DNA from: Streptococcaceae bacterium AF77-01CM03A
GTDB lineage: Bacteria; Bacillota; Bacilli; Lactobacillales; Streptococcaceae
Assembly (NCBI GenBank): GCA_027665725.1
Contig: JAQDDS010000001.1
Location: forward strand, 124,001-188,000
DNA: 64,000 nt
Direction: 5' to 3'
The notes beneath the pieces are model-generated. The model was not told the DNA's origin. It did no database searches and saw nothing but the letters and a program-made list of their open reading frames with translations. Within the stretch, counting starts at the first letter, position 1, and every line of letters starts with the position of its first letter. The position numbers were made by a program, and so were the translations under genes. Below are positions 46,572 to 56,720 of this stretch, in pieces.

Positions 46572-48299
46572 ATGTCAAATAATCAGTTGATTATTACTTT
46601 GATTGGAATTGCAGTTCTGCTTCTTATTGCTTTTGCAGTAGCAATTTTGCTACGTAAACGAAATGAGAGTAGACTTGCAGCTTTAGAAGAAAAAAAAGAA
46701 GAACTATATAACCTCCCTGTTAATGATGAGGTAGAGGTTGTTAAAAATATGCATCTGATTGGTCAAAGTCAGGTTGCTTTTAGAGAATGGAACCAAAAAT
46801 GGGTAGATTTGTCTCTTAACTCTTTTGCCGATATCGAGAATAACCTCTTTGAAGCGGAAGGATACAATAACTCATTCCGTTTCTTGAAAGCTAAGCACCA
46901 GATTGATCAAATCGAGAGTCAAATCCAACTTGTTGAAGAAGATATAGCAGCAATTCGTAATGCCTTGTCTGAGTTGGAAAAACAAGAATCCAAAAATAGT
47001 GGACGCGTTCTGCATGCCCTAGATTTATTTGAGAAACTACAAAATACTGTAGCTGAAGATTCTGAAAAATATGGTCAAGCTCTTCCAGAAATTGAAAAAC
47101 AATTGGAGAATATCCAATCTGAGTTTTCTCAATTTGTAACCTTGAATTCATCAGGAGATCCGGTTGAAGCAGCAGGCATTTTAGATAATGCTGAAAATCA
47201 TATTTTGGCATTGACACATATCGTTGAAAGAATTCCAGCGATTGTCGCTAAGCTTACTACTGAATTACCAGAACAACTTGAAGATTTAGAAGCAGGCTAC
47301 CGTAAGCTTTTAGATGAAAACTACCATTTTGTAGAAACAGATATCGAATCACGTCTTCAACTTCTCTATGAAGCCTTGAAGAATAATCATGAAAATATCC
47401 GTACATTGGAGTTGGATAATGCAGAGTATGAAAACACTCAAATCCAAGAAGAAATCAATGCGCTTTATGATATTTTCACTCGTGAAATTGAAGCTCATAA
47501 AGCATTCGAGAAGTTGGTAACTACCCTACCTAACTATCTTCAACACTTGAAAGAAAACAATCAGGTACTAGTTAAAGATATCGAACGTCTTGGAAAAACT
47601 TACTTGATTTCAGAAAGTGATGTAAATCGTGTTCGTCGCCTGCAAGCAGATATTGCAGCCTTGAACACTACAATCGAAGAATTGACAAACGACCAATCAG
47701 AAGTTTCAGAAGCATACTCAGTCTTGCAAGAACGTTTGGAAAATCTCCAATCTACTTTGAAAGATATTGAAGATGACCAAATCGGTGTCAGCGAACGTCT
47801 TGTTCAGATTGAAAAAGATGATATCAATGCTCGTCAAAAAGCAAATGTATACGTTAACCGTCTCCATACGATTAAACGTTACATGGAAAAGAGAAATCTT
47901 CCAGGAATTCCACAAAAATTCTTGAAACTATTCTTTGATGCAAGTCATAGTACAGAAGACTTGATGGCTGAGTTGGAACAAGCACAAGTAAATATTGAAT
48001 CTGTCAATCGTATCCTTGAGATTGCGACAAATGATATGAACATGTTGGAAGAAGAAGCATACAGTATCGTTCAAAATGCAACATTGACAGAACAATTGCT
48101 TCAATATTCTAACCGTTATAGATCATTTGATGATCGTATCCAACAAGCTTTCCAAGAAGCTTTGAATATCTTTGAAACAACTTTTGATTACCAAGCATCT
48201 TTCGAAAAAATCTCTCAAGCATTAGAAGTTGCTGAGCCTGGAGTAACCAACCGTTTTGTTACTTCTTATGAGAAAACAAGAGAAAGTATTCGCTTCTAA
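46572..48299 (+). CDS. ezrA: Septation ring formation regulator EzrA
   Basis: This 575-residue protein has one N-terminal transmembrane helix (about residues 6-28), with the remainder cytoplasmic and predicted as long coiled coils (spectrin-like repeats). It regulates FtsZ assembly and links division to wall synthesis in Gram-positive cocci. Length and layout fit the streptococcal protein. The RBS is AAAGGAG. The gene is monocistronic with its own promoter and terminator. Confidence 0.95.
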   Translation: MSNNQLIITLIGIAVLLLIAFAVAILLRKRNESRLAALEEKKEELYNLPVNDEVEVVKNMHLIGQSQVAFREWNQKWVDLSLNSFADIENNLFEAEGYNNSFRFLKAKHQIDQIESQIQLVEEDIAAIRNALSELEKQESKNSGRVLHALDLFEKLQNTVAEDSEKYGQALPEIEKQLENIQSEFSQFVTLNSSGDPVEAAGILDNAENHILALTHIVERIPAIVAKLTTELPEQLEDLEAGYRKLLDENYHFVETDIESRLQLLYEALKNNHENIRTLELDNAEYENTQIQEEINALYDIFTREIEAHKAFEKLVTTLPNYLQHLKENNQVLVKDIERLGKTYLISESDVNRVRRLQADIAALNTTIEELTNDQSEVSEAYSVLQERLENLQSTLKDIEDDQIGVSERLVQIEKDDINARQKANVYVNRLHTIKRYMEKRNLPGIPQKFLKLFFDASHSTEDLMAELEQAQVNIESVNRILEIATNDMNMLEEEAYSIVQNATLTEQLLQYSNRYRSFDDRIQQAFQEALNIFETTFDYQASFEKISQALEVAEPGVTNRFVTSYEKTRESIRF

Positions 48300-48312
48300 T
48301 TTATAAATTTAT

Positions 48313-48346
48313 AAAAGAATCCTAGATTTTTCTAGGGTTCTTTTAC
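48313..48346 (+). terminator. ezrA terminator
   Basis: AAAAGAATCCTAG (48313-48325) pairs with CTAGGGTTCTTTT (48332-48344). Confidence 0.9.
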
Positions 48347-48387
48347 TTTTCTTTTCCTATTAAAAATGACTTTCTTCTATATTTTCA

Positions 48388-48416
48388 TTGAAATTATAGC
48401 TCTGATTTGATATGAT
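48388..48416 (+). promoter_or_regulatory. pgdA promoter placing the start codon at +1
   Basis: TTGAAA (48388-48393), a 17-nt spacer and TATGAT (48411-48416) with extended TG. The ATG at 48423 is 7 nt beyond the -10, the expected transcription start, and no RBS is present. Confidence 0.75.
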
Positions 48417-48422
48417 AAGACT

Positions 48423-49817
48423 ATGACAAAAAAGAGATTACCCCAGAATAAAGTAAAGAAGAAAAACAATAAAAAACTTGGCATTTTTGTCTTGCTTTTG
48501 TTTTTCACAATGATAGCACTCGGTAGTGTGATTGGCTATAAAGTGCTGAACAAGCAAGCTTTTGAGCAGAAGATTGAGAGTCTCAAGAAGGAAAAAAATG
48601 ACGCCTACTCACAGGGAAGTCAAAAAGAGCATTTCCGCAAAGAGAAATCAGAAATCATCACCTATTATCCACTAGTCGGGGACAGCCCTATCTCCTCTGT
48701 CAAGGATCTTATCGTAAAAGATATCACTGACAAAGTAGAAGGTAAAGAACAGTTGATTTTTTATTACTCAGAAAAAGGGGAATCCTCTTTAACTGGGATT
48801 GAAAATCGATTGATTAAAAAACAAGCTTATGATTTGGCGAATTCGAATGTCGTCGAATTAGAAAATACTACTTTGGATCAGTTATATCTAAAAGAAGATG
48901 GTTCCGTCTTTACGCTAGACCAACTATTCACAGATGCAAGCAAAGCCAAGGAAAAATTACTCGAAGACCTTAAGTCGACCCTTCAGGATAAAAAAGTCGA
49001 GCAATCAGTGGTTGATCAAGTTTCAGCTGATTTATCAGAAGCAGAATTATCAACTTTGAAGTTTGCCTATAAAGATAGCCAATTAGTTCTTTATCCAGTC
49101 AAAGCAACTAATAATGTAGAAGAAATAGCAATGCCTATTTCAGATTTCTTTGATTTTATTCAGACGTCCTATCTAACAGAAAAGGATGCTGAACTTTATA
49201 AAAAAGTTCAAGCAGAAAAACATAAAAAAGTGGTAGCTCTTACCTTTGATGATGGTCCCGATGGCAACACAACGCCACAAGCCTTGGATATCTTAGCTAA
49301 GTACAAAATCAAAGCAACCTTCTTTGTCCAAGGAAAAAATATTGCAGGCAATGAAGCTATCCTCAAACGTATGCAGGCTGAGGGACATGAGGTCGGAAAT
49401 CATAGTTGGAACCATCCAGTTTTAACACAACTCTCATTAGAAGATGCTAAGAAACAAATTACAGATACAGAAGATGCTATTAAAAGTGTCCTTGGGAAAA
49501 GCTCAAAATTAATGCGTCCGCCATATGGTGCTATTTCAGACGATATTCGTAATAGCCTTGATTTGAGCTTTATTATGTGGGATGTCGATAGTTTGGACTG
49601 GAAGAGTAAAAATGAAGCAGCGATTCTGACAGAAGTCCAACGTCAAACGACTGATGGATCTATCATCCTCATTCACGATATCCATCAAACATCTGTTAAC
49701 TCATTGCCAAAAGTCATTGAATATCTGCAAGGACAAGGCTATAGCTTTGTTACAGTCTCTGAATTGCTAGGTAACCATGTAAAACCACATGAAATTTACT
49801 ATTCTCGTAACCAATAG
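48423..49817 (+). CDS. pgdA: Peptidoglycan N-acetylglucosamine deacetylase
   Basis: The 464-residue protein has a basic N-terminus, one membrane helix (about residues 19-41), an extracellular linker domain and a C-terminal polysaccharide deacetylase (NodB) domain from about 270. Metal and catalytic residues seen: FDDGP with Asp276/Asp277, HSWNH with His327/His331, RPPYG with Arg365, DVDSLDW, and LIHDIH near 417. Deacetylated GlcNAc protects the wall from lysozyme. No RBS precedes the start. Confidence 0.95.
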   Translation: MTKKRLPQNKVKKKNNKKLGIFVLLLFFTMIALGSVIGYKVLNKQAFEQKIESLKKEKNDAYSQGSQKEHFRKEKSEIITYYPLVGDSPISSVKDLIVKDITDKVEGKEQLIFYYSEKGESSLTGIENRLIKKQAYDLANSNVVELENTTLDQLYLKEDGSVFTLDQLFTDASKAKEKLLEDLKSTLQDKKVEQSVVDQVSADLSEAELSTLKFAYKDSQLVLYPVKATNNVEEIAMPISDFFDFIQTSYLTEKDAELYKKVQAEKHKKVVALTFDDGPDGNTTPQALDILAKYKIKATFFVQGKNIAGNEAILKRMQAEGHEVGNHSWNHPVLTQLSLEDAKKQITDTEDAIKSVLGKSSKLMRPPYGAISDDIRNSLDLSFIMWDVDSLDWKSKNEAAILTEVQRQTTDGSIILIHDIHQTSVNSLPKVIEYLQGQGYSFVTVSELLGNHVKPHEIYYSRNQ

Positions 49818-49866
49818 TTGGAGTTAATTCAACTAAAAGAAAAAATAAAAAAAGATTATTTTTATC

Positions 49867-49895
49867 TTGACAAGTAGGGAAAAACTTGATATCAT
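49867..49895 (+). promoter_or_regulatory. infC operon promoter
   Basis: TTGACA (49867-49872), a 17-nt spacer and TATCAT (49890-49895) with extended TG. Confidence 0.85.
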
Positions 49896-49902
49896 ATACA
49901 AG

Positions 49903-50040
49903 ATGAGAAAAGCAGAAGTGAGAACTTCTCGCCTTGCGACTAACGTTGTCTGGCCCCTACAGATCAAGTTTCAGAAATGAAATATAATCATGTAGTGCGG
50001 ATTTGCGTTAGCAAGTCCGCTCTTGTTTTTCTCTAAACTA
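49903..50040 (+). promoter_or_regulatory. infC-rpmI-rplT leader with attenuator (L20-type)
   Basis: The roughly 155-nt leader carries an AGAAGT/ACTTCT hairpin near 49915 and a strong terminator. In the terminator GCGGA with TTGC (49997-50006) pairs with GCAA and TCCGC (50011-50020), followed by TCTTGTTTTT. It sits between promoter and infC, so it is an attenuator. Leaders of this operon in Firmicutes are controlled by L20; the same is likely here. Confidence 0.75.
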
Positions 50041-50058
50041 AAAAAAGAGGTGAAAACC

Positions 50059-50580
50059 ATAGCAAAGCAAGACTTATTCATCAATGATGAAATTCGTGTA
50101 CGCGAAGTTCGCTTAATCGGTCTTGAAGGTGAGCAATTGGGTATCAAACCACTAAGCGAAGCGCAAGCACTTGCGGATGAAGCTAATGTGGACTTGGTTC
50201 TCATTCAACCTCAAGCTAAACCTCCTGTTGCGAAAATTATGGACTACGGCAAGTTCAAATTTGAGTACCAGAAGAAGCAAAAAGAACAACGCAAAAAACA
50301 AAGCGTTGTGACCGTGAAAGAAGTTCGATTGAGCCCAGTTATTGATAAGGGTGATTTCGATACGAAACTTCGCAGTGCTCGCAAGTTCCTTGAAAAAGGG
50401 AACAAAGTGAAGGTTTCCATTCGCTTTAAGGGTCGTATGATTACCCATAAAGAGATTGGAGCAAAAGTTTTAGCCGATTTCGCTGAAGCAACTCAAGATA
50501 TTGCTATCATCGAACAACGTGCTAAAATGGATGGTCGTCAAATGTTCATGCAGTTGGCCCCAGCAACTGACAAGAAATAA
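50059..50580 (+). CDS. infC: Translation initiation factor IF-3, probable AUA start
   Basis: This 173-residue factor prevents subunit association and checks start codons. Seen: [20 protein letters not shown] at the N-terminus, [15 protein letters not shown] near 63 and [12 protein letters not shown] near 116. I place the start at ATA 50059 because AGAGGTGA lies at ideal distance and the protein then begins as other IF3s do. The upstream in-frame ATG at 50023 lies in the attenuator T-tract. IF3 genes often use rare starts for autoregulation. Confidence 0.93.
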   Translation: MAKQDLFINDEIRVREVRLIGLEGEQLGIKPLSEAQALADEANVDLVLIQPQAKPPVAKIMDYGKFKFEYQKKQKEQRKKQSVVTVKEVRLSPVIDKGDFDTKLRSARKFLEKGNKVKVSIRFKGRMITHKEIGAKVLADFAEATQDIAIIEQRAKMDGRQMFMQLAPATDKK

Positions 50581-50613
50581 TCTGTCAGAAAGTTAAAAAA
50601 AGGAGAAAATATC

Positions 50614-50814
50614 ATGCCAAAACAAAAAACACACCGCGCATCAGCTAAACGTTTCAAACGTACAGGTTCTGGTGGACTTAAACGTTTCCGTGCTTATACA
50701 TCTCACCGTTTCCACGGAAAAACTAAGAAACAACGTCGTCATCTTCGTAAAGCATCTATGGTGCATTCAGGAGATTTCAAACGTATCAAAGCAATGCTTA
50801 CTCGCTTGAAATAA
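50614..50814 (+). CDS. rpmI: 50S ribosomal protein L35
   Basis: This 66-residue, very basic protein starts [20 protein letters not shown] with [16 protein letters not shown] in the middle, the classic L35 pattern. It is the second gene of the infC operon, with RBS AAAGGAG. Confidence 0.97.
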   Translation: MPKQKTHRASAKRFKRTGSGGLKRFRAYTSHRFHGKTKKQRRHLRKASMVHSGDFKRIKAMLTRLK

Positions 50815-50863
50815 TCGCGTATTTGTAAGTTAACAATTCTAGGAAATATTGGAGGAAATATAA

Positions 50864-51223
50864 ATGGCACGTGTTAAAGGTGGCGTTGTATCACGCAAAC
50901 GTCGTAAACGTATTTTAAAATTAGCAAAAGGTTACTATGGAGCTAAACACATCTTGTTCCGTACTGCAAAAGAACAAGTAATGAACTCTTACTACTATGC
51001 ATACCGTGACCGTCGTCAAAAGAAACGTGACTTCCGCAAATTGTGGATCACACGTATCAATGCGGCAGCTCGTATGAACGGACTTTCATACTCACAATTG
51101 ATGCATGGTTTGAAATTAGCTGAGATCGAAGTTAACCGTAAAATGCTTGCTGACTTGGCTGTTAACGATGTAGCAGCTTTCACAGCTCTTGCAGATGCAG
51201 CTAAAGCAAAACTTGGTAAATAA
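50864..51223 (+). CDS. rplT: 50S ribosomal protein L20
   Basis: The 119-residue rRNA-binding assembly protein starts [20 protein letters not shown] and has [24 protein letters not shown] in the middle. It binds 23S rRNA early in assembly and in Firmicutes represses its own operon through the leader. The RBS is TGGAGG. A terminator hairpin (51232-51239 with 51252-51259) follows. Confidence 0.98.
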   Translation: MARVKGGVVSRKRRKRILKLAKGYYGAKHILFRTAKEQVMNSYYYAYRDRRQKKRDFRKLWITRINAAARMNGLSYSQLMHGLKLAEIEVNRKMLADLAVNDVAAFTALADAAKAKLGK

Positions 51224-51231
51224 TTATTCAT

Positions 51232-51265
51232 AAGACTGGTGCAAATTTGTCCCAGTCTTTTTTAA
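51232..51265 (+). terminator. Terminator after rplT
   Basis: AAGACTGG (51232-51239) pairs with CCAGTCTT (51252-51259), then T-run. It lies just before gloA, so some read-through may feed gloA. Confidence 0.8.
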
Positions 51266-51280
51266 ACAAAGGAGAAAAAT

Positions 51281-51661
51281 ATGGCTTCAAAAATGTTACA
51301 TACTTGCTTGCGAGTAGAAAATCTTGAAAAATCAATTGCTTTTTACCAAGATGCTTTTGGATTTAAGGAATTACGTCGCAAGGATTTTCCAGACTATGCT
51401 TTTACGATTGTTTATCTAGGTCTTGACGATGATGATTATGAATTGGAGTTGACTTACAACTATGATCATGGGCCTTATGTTGTGGGTGACGGCTTTGCTC
51501 ACATCGCTCTAAGTACACCTGACCTTGAAGCTCTTCACAAAGAACATAGCGAAAAAGGTTATGAAGTAACGGAACCTAAGGGACTTCCAGGTACTCAACC
51601 AAACTATTACTTTATCAAAGATCCAGATGGATACAAGGTAGAAGTGATTCGTGAAAAATAA
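51281..51661 (+). CDS. gloA: Lactoylglutathione lyase-like VOC protein
   Basis: This 126-residue glyoxalase I-type protein has two beta-alpha-beta-beta-beta repeats. Metal ligands by family: His7 in MLHTCLRV, Glu in LELTY, His in FAHIAL and Glu in YKVEVI; all are present. It would detoxify methylglyoxal. The RBS AAAGGAG lies right after the rplT terminator. Confidence 0.9.
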   Translation: MASKMLHTCLRVENLEKSIAFYQDAFGFKELRRKDFPDYAFTIVYLGLDDDDYELELTYNYDHGPYVVGDGFAHIALSTPDLEALHKEHSEKGYEVTEPKGLPGTQPNYYFIKDPDGYKVEVIREK

Positions 51662-51743
51662 TAAAAACTCCTTATTTGTCAAATTGAGTTAGACCATTTC
51701 ACCTGACTCAGAAAAACTTGATACGGAGTAGTATAGGTCATTT

Positions 51744-51791
51744 ATGTTAGTTTCTTTCAGACAAATGTGAGTGTTTTTCTGAGACTAACAT
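51744..51791. repeat. Long stem-loop in gap after gloA
   Basis: ATGTTAGTTTC (51744-51754) pairs with GAGACTAACAT (51781-51791) with one G:U, plus inner CAG/CTG. It may end gloA transcription, though a T-run is not directly adjacent. The rest of the gap 51662-51871 shows only the downstream promoter (TATAAT 51833-51838). Confidence 0.45.
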
Positions 51792-51871
51792 AGATGGCTT
51801 TTTTCTATCTAGTTTAATTTGATAATTTGGGATATAATAAAAATAATTAAACAAATTAGTGGGAGAAAAAG

Positions 51872-52306
51872 ATGTCAGACCAAAATCCAAATGTAGAGCT
51901 AAACAAAGAAGAAGATAAACTAATTGTAGAAAATAATTCGGTGGAAGATATGCAGAATGGTCCAAAAGCTGTCAAGAAACCTTCGGCTCTTCTATCTTTC
52001 TCATTTTATTTGGCGCTTACCTATATTCTTCTATTTATATCTATTGCTTTAGTTGCTGGTCCATGGGGAATTGTATTCTTGATTTTTCTAGGTCCTAATT
52101 TAATTGCTTACGCTATAGCAACTGTCTTAACACAGATAGGAATCAAGAAAGTAAATAGAAATTTCTTGTATACAAGTGCAGGGTTTTATTTGCTTTCAGG
52201 AGTTTTGGCATTCGACCCGGATTGGCAGATTTTTAGGATTTTTCCTTTTCTCTCCCTAGTTCTAGTTTTAATCGGGATATTTTTAACGAAAGATACAAGT
52301 AACTAA
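51872..52306 (+). CDS. Hypothetical membrane protein
   Basis: The 144-residue protein has an acidic, Asn-rich cytoplasmic N-terminus (about 45 residues) followed by about three to four hydrophobic helices and a short tail. The RBS GGGAGAAA and a TATAAT at 51833-51838 support expression. No family recognised. It ends in a strong terminator at 52354-52384. Confidence 0.65.
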   Translation: MSDQNPNVELNKEEDKLIVENNSVEDMQNGPKAVKKPSALLSFSFYLALTYILLFISIALVAGPWGIVFLIFLGPNLIAYAIATVLTQIGIKKVNRNFLYTSAGFYLLSGVLAFDPDWQIFRIFPFLSLVLVLIGIFLTKDTSN

Positions 52307-52353
52307 ATTAAAAAAGCTAGGCGCAACTCTTCTTCGAACTTATTTCATATCAT

Positions 52354-52384
52354 AAAACCATAGCCTTTAAGGCTGTGGTTTTTT
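52354..52384 (+). terminator. Terminator of the 144-aa membrane protein gene
   Basis: AAAACCATAGCC (52354-52365) pairs with GGCTGTGGTTTT (52371-52382), one G:U, then T-run. Confidence 0.92.
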
Positions 52385-52405
52385 AGTTTCATGATTAGAA
52401 ATAAA

Positions 52406-52435
52406 TTGTGTTTCTATTTTCTAAAATGGTATAAT
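52406..52435 (+). promoter_or_regulatory. dnaE promoter
   Basis: TTGTGT (52406-52411), an 18-nt spacer and TATAAT (52430-52435) with TGG extended element. Confidence 0.65.
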
Positions 52436-52463
52436 AGAGAAAGAAAAAGGGAGGTGAGAAAGA

Positions 52464-55400
52464 ATGATTGCCCAACTGGATACAAAAACTGTCTATAGTT
52501 TTATGGAGAGCATGGTTTCAATTAAGGGATATGTCAGCCAAGGGAAGGAATATGGCTATTCATCACTTGGAATCATGGATGAAGACAATCTCTACGGGGC
52601 CTATTACTTTATCAAAGAATGCCAGAAACAAGAGATTCAGCCTTTATTAGGTCTTGAGATGACTGTTCATCATCAAGATGAATGGATCAATCTACGTTTT
52701 CTAGCCCTGTCAAACCGAGGTTATCAAAACCTGATGAAGTTGTCGTCTCTAAAGATGACAGGTAAAAAAGAATGGACTGATTTCTCTTCCTACCTTGAAG
52801 ATATTTGTGTTATTGTTCCTTACTATCCTGAAATTGATTCCTTGGATTTAGGACACGATTACTATATCGGGGTTTATCCAGATACACCTCAATCCAATTT
52901 TTCTCAACCAATTCTCCCTCTTTATCGTGTTAATTCTTTCGAATATGATGATTTAGAGACTCTTCAAATGCTCAAGGCAATCAAGGAAAATGTAACCTTG
53001 AGAGAGGTTGATGTTCAATCTCAACAGGGTTTGTTTTTACCTGCTGACCGTCTAGAACAGGTTTTTGTAGAGAAGTTTCCACAAGCACTCGAAAACCTAG
53101 CAAGATTGACCAAGGATACTTCCTACGAGATTGATAGTAGTCTCAAACTTCCACGTTTCAATCCAGAGAGACCTGCTGTTGAAGAACTCCGGGAACGAGC
53201 TATTCAGGGTCTGAAGCAGAAAGGGTTATGGAATCAAGATTATCAGGCTCGTTTAGAAGATGAGTTATCTGTGATTCATGATATGGGGTTTGATGACTAT
53301 TTCTTAGTTGTCTGGGATCTCTTACGTTTTGGTCGTTCTCAAGGCTATTATATGGGTATGGGACGTGGGTCAGCAGTTGGAAGTTTAGTAGCTTACGCTT
53401 TAGATATTACAGGAATTGATCCTGTAGCTAAGAACCTCATCTTTGAACGTTTCTTGAATCGTGAACGTTACACCATGCCAGATATTGATATTGATATCCC
53501 AGATATCTATCGCCCTGAGTTTATCCGTTATGTTCGTGACCGTTATGGTAGTATCCATGCTGCGCAGATTGTCACTTACTCGACCTTTGGAGCCAAGCAA
53601 GCCATCCGAGATATCTTCAAACGGTATGGTGTCCCTGAGTATGAGTTGACAGCTATTACAAAAAAAATTGGCTCTAAAGATACTCTAACGACAGCTTATG
53701 AAGGCAATCTAGGCTTTAGACAACTCATTCAGAGTAAGATGGAGTACCAAAAGGCTTTTGAAATTGCCAAGAAGATAGAAGGCTATCCACGACAGACTTC
53801 TATCCATGCAGCTGGTGTCGTTATCAGTGATAAAAATCTAACAGATTATATTCCTCTCAAGTATGGAGAGGATATGCTGATTACCCAGTATGATGCCCAT
53901 GGAGTTGAAGGAAATGGCTTGCTCAAGATGGATTTCTTGGGCCTACGAAACCTAACTTTCGCTCAAAAAATGCAGGAGCTCTTATTTGAAACTCAAGGGA
54001 TTTCGCTAAAGATTGAGGATATTGACCTTGAGGATAAAGAAACCTTAGCCCTCTTTGCTTCTGGAAAAACCAAGGGAATCTTTCAGTTTGAACAACCTGG
54101 TGCTATCCGTTTATTGAAACGCGTGAAACCACAAAACTTTGAAGAAGTAGTGGCTACTACTTCCTTGAATAGACCTGGAGCAAGCGACTATATCGATAAC
54201 TTTGTGGCTAGAAAGCATGGCAAAGAAAAGGTGACGGTTCTGGACCCAGTTTTGGAAGATATTCTGGCTCCAACTTATGGTATTATGCTTTACCAAGAAC
54301 AGGTGATGCAAGTAGCTCAGCGATATGCTGGTTTTAGCCTTGGAAAAGCCGATATCTTGCGTCGTGCTATGGGGAAAAAGAATGCGGCTGAGATGCACCG
54401 AATGGAAGAAAGTTTTATCCAGGGGGCCCTTGAAAAAGGGCATGGACAAAAACAGGCTCAAGAAGTTTTTGCTGTCATGGAAAAATTTGCTGGTTATGGT
54501 TTTAACCGGTCCCACGCCTACGCTTATGCGGCTTTAGCTTTTCAACTTGCTTACTTTAAGACACATTTTCCAGCCATTTTTTATCAAGTAATGCTCAATT
54601 ATGCTAGCGGAGATTATATTCTAGATGCGCTTGAAATGGGGTTTGAACTAGCTCCGCTTTCTATCAACACGGTTCCATATCAAGATAAGCTAGCAGATAA
54701 GACAATCCATCTCGGACTCAAGAGTATCAAGGGAATGCCTCGTGATTTTGCCTACTGGATTATCGAACATCGTCCATTTAACAGTGTTGAAGATTTTATC
54801 ACACGATTGCCCAAAAATTATCAAAAGATTAGCCTCTTAACCCCTTTAGTGGAAGTAGGACTTTTTGACGGATTTGATAAAAATCGTCAAAAAATCTTAA
54901 CCAATCTACCAACTCTATTTATTTTTGTAGAAGAGTTAGGTAGCCTCTTTGCTGATTCTAGCTATAGCTGGACAGATACAGAGGACTTCTCTAATATTGA
55001 AAAATTCAAAAAAGAACAAGAATGGTTAGGAGTTGGAGTTAGTCAACATCCATTGTTGGTCTTAGTAAAGAATTCCTTGTATCCAATTGTAAGTTTGGCT
55101 GAACTTTCTGAAGGACAGACAGCTACAGTGCTCGTTGAGATTCAGTCTATCCGAGTGATTCGAACTAAAAAAGGTGAGAACATGGCCTTTTTGAAGGTTA
55201 CTGATAGTAAAACAAGTCTGGAGGTCACTGTTTTTTCTGAACAGTACCGCCAATTTAAAAATCGCTTGCACGAAGGAAGTTTCTATTACCTAAATGGGAA
55301 AGTTCAGGCTAGGGACGGACGTCTTCAATTAGTTTTAAATAATTTAAAAGAGGCAGTGAGTGAGCGTTTTTGGATTCAGGTAGCTGATCATGAACATGAT

Positions 55401-55565
55401 TCTGAAATTTATCATATTTTAGATCAGTATAAGGGGCAAATTCCTGTTGTCATCCGTTATGAAAATGAACAAAAAAATGTTCTTTTGCCTGGTTATTTAG
55501 TTGCAAAAGACGCTGGCTTACAAGAATCTTTAAAACAGATTGTTATGAAAACGATTTATCGTTAA
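52464..55565 (+). CDS. dnaE: DNA polymerase III alpha subunit DnaE
   Basis: This 1033-residue replicative polymerase has an N-terminal PHP domain (ending near residue 200), the PolIIIalpha palm with GMGRGSAVGSLVAYAL near 298 and the catalytic PDIDIDIPD near 337, a finger domain, a helix-hairpin-helix part near 750 and a C-terminal OB fold (ATVLVEIQSIRVIRTKKGENMAF) near 890. It lacks the exonuclease domain found in PolC, as expected for the lagging-strand enzyme of Firmicutes. The RBS is GGGAGGTGAG. It is followed by pfkA and pyk. Confidence 0.97.
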   Translation: MIAQLDTKTVYSFMESMVSIKGYVSQGKEYGYSSLGIMDEDNLYGAYYFIKECQKQEIQPLLGLEMTVHHQDEWINLRFLALSNRGYQNLMKLSSLKMTGKKEWTDFSSYLEDICVIVPYYPEIDSLDLGHDYYIGVYPDTPQSNFSQPILPLYRVNSFEYDDLETLQMLKAIKENVTLREVDVQSQQGLFLPADRLEQVFVEKFPQALENLARLTKDTSYEIDSSLKLPRFNPERPAVEELRERAIQGLKQKGLWNQDYQARLEDELSVIHDMGFDDYFLVVWDLLRFGRSQGYYMGMGRGSAVGSLVAYALDITGIDPVAKNLIFERFLNRERYTMPDIDIDIPDIYRPEFIRYVRDRYGSIHAAQIVTYSTFGAKQAIRDIFKRYGVPEYELTAITKKIGSKDTLTTAYEGNLGFRQLIQSKMEYQKAFEIAKKIEGYPRQTSIHAAGVVISDKNLTDYIPLKYGEDMLITQYDAHGVEGNGLLKMDFLGLRNLTFAQKMQELLFETQGISLKIEDIDLEDKETLALFASGKTKGIFQFEQPGAIRLLKRVKPQNFEEVVATTSLNRPGASDYIDNFVARKHGKEKVTVLDPVLEDILAPTYGIMLYQEQVMQVAQRYAGFSLGKADILRRAMGKKNAAEMHRMEESFIQGALEKGHGQKQAQEVFAVMEKFAGYGFNRSHAYAYAALAFQLAYFKTHFPAIFYQVMLNYASGDYILDALEMGFELAPLSINTVPYQDKLADKTIHLGLKSIKGMPRDFAYWIIEHRPFNSVEDFITRLPKNYQKISLLTPLVEVGLFDGFDKNRQKILTNLPTLFIFVEELGSLFADSSYSWTDTEDFSNIEKFKKEQEWLGVGVSQHPLLVLVKNSLYPIVSLAELSEGQTATVLVEIQSIRVIRTKKGENMAFLKVTDSKTSLEVTVFSEQYRQFKNRLHEGSFYYLNGKVQARDGRLQLVLNNLKEAVSERFWIQVADHEHDSEIYHILDQYKGQIPVVIRYENEQKNVLLPGYLVAKDAGLQESLKQIVMKTIYR

Positions 55566-55601
55566 AAATCAATGAAAATAAAAGAATTTTAACTTTAAAT
55601 A

Positions 55602-55610
55602 TGGTATAAT
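55602..55610 (+). promoter_or_regulatory. pfkA promoter
   Basis: TGGTATAAT with TATAAT at 55605-55610, 36 nt before the start codon. Confidence 0.75.
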
Positions 55611-55625
55611 CAGTTAGAATGTTAA

Positions 55626-56654
<1,029 letters not shown>

Positions 56655-56720
56655 TCAACTTTAACTAATCTGGTAAAATGACCATTAAAGGTCGAATTAT
56701 ATAAAGGAGTCACAAAAATC

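Noticed and set aside
50023..50058. Upstream ATG extension of infC
   Set aside because: The ATG is in the T-tract of the attenuator with no RBS, and the extra residues are not IF3-like.
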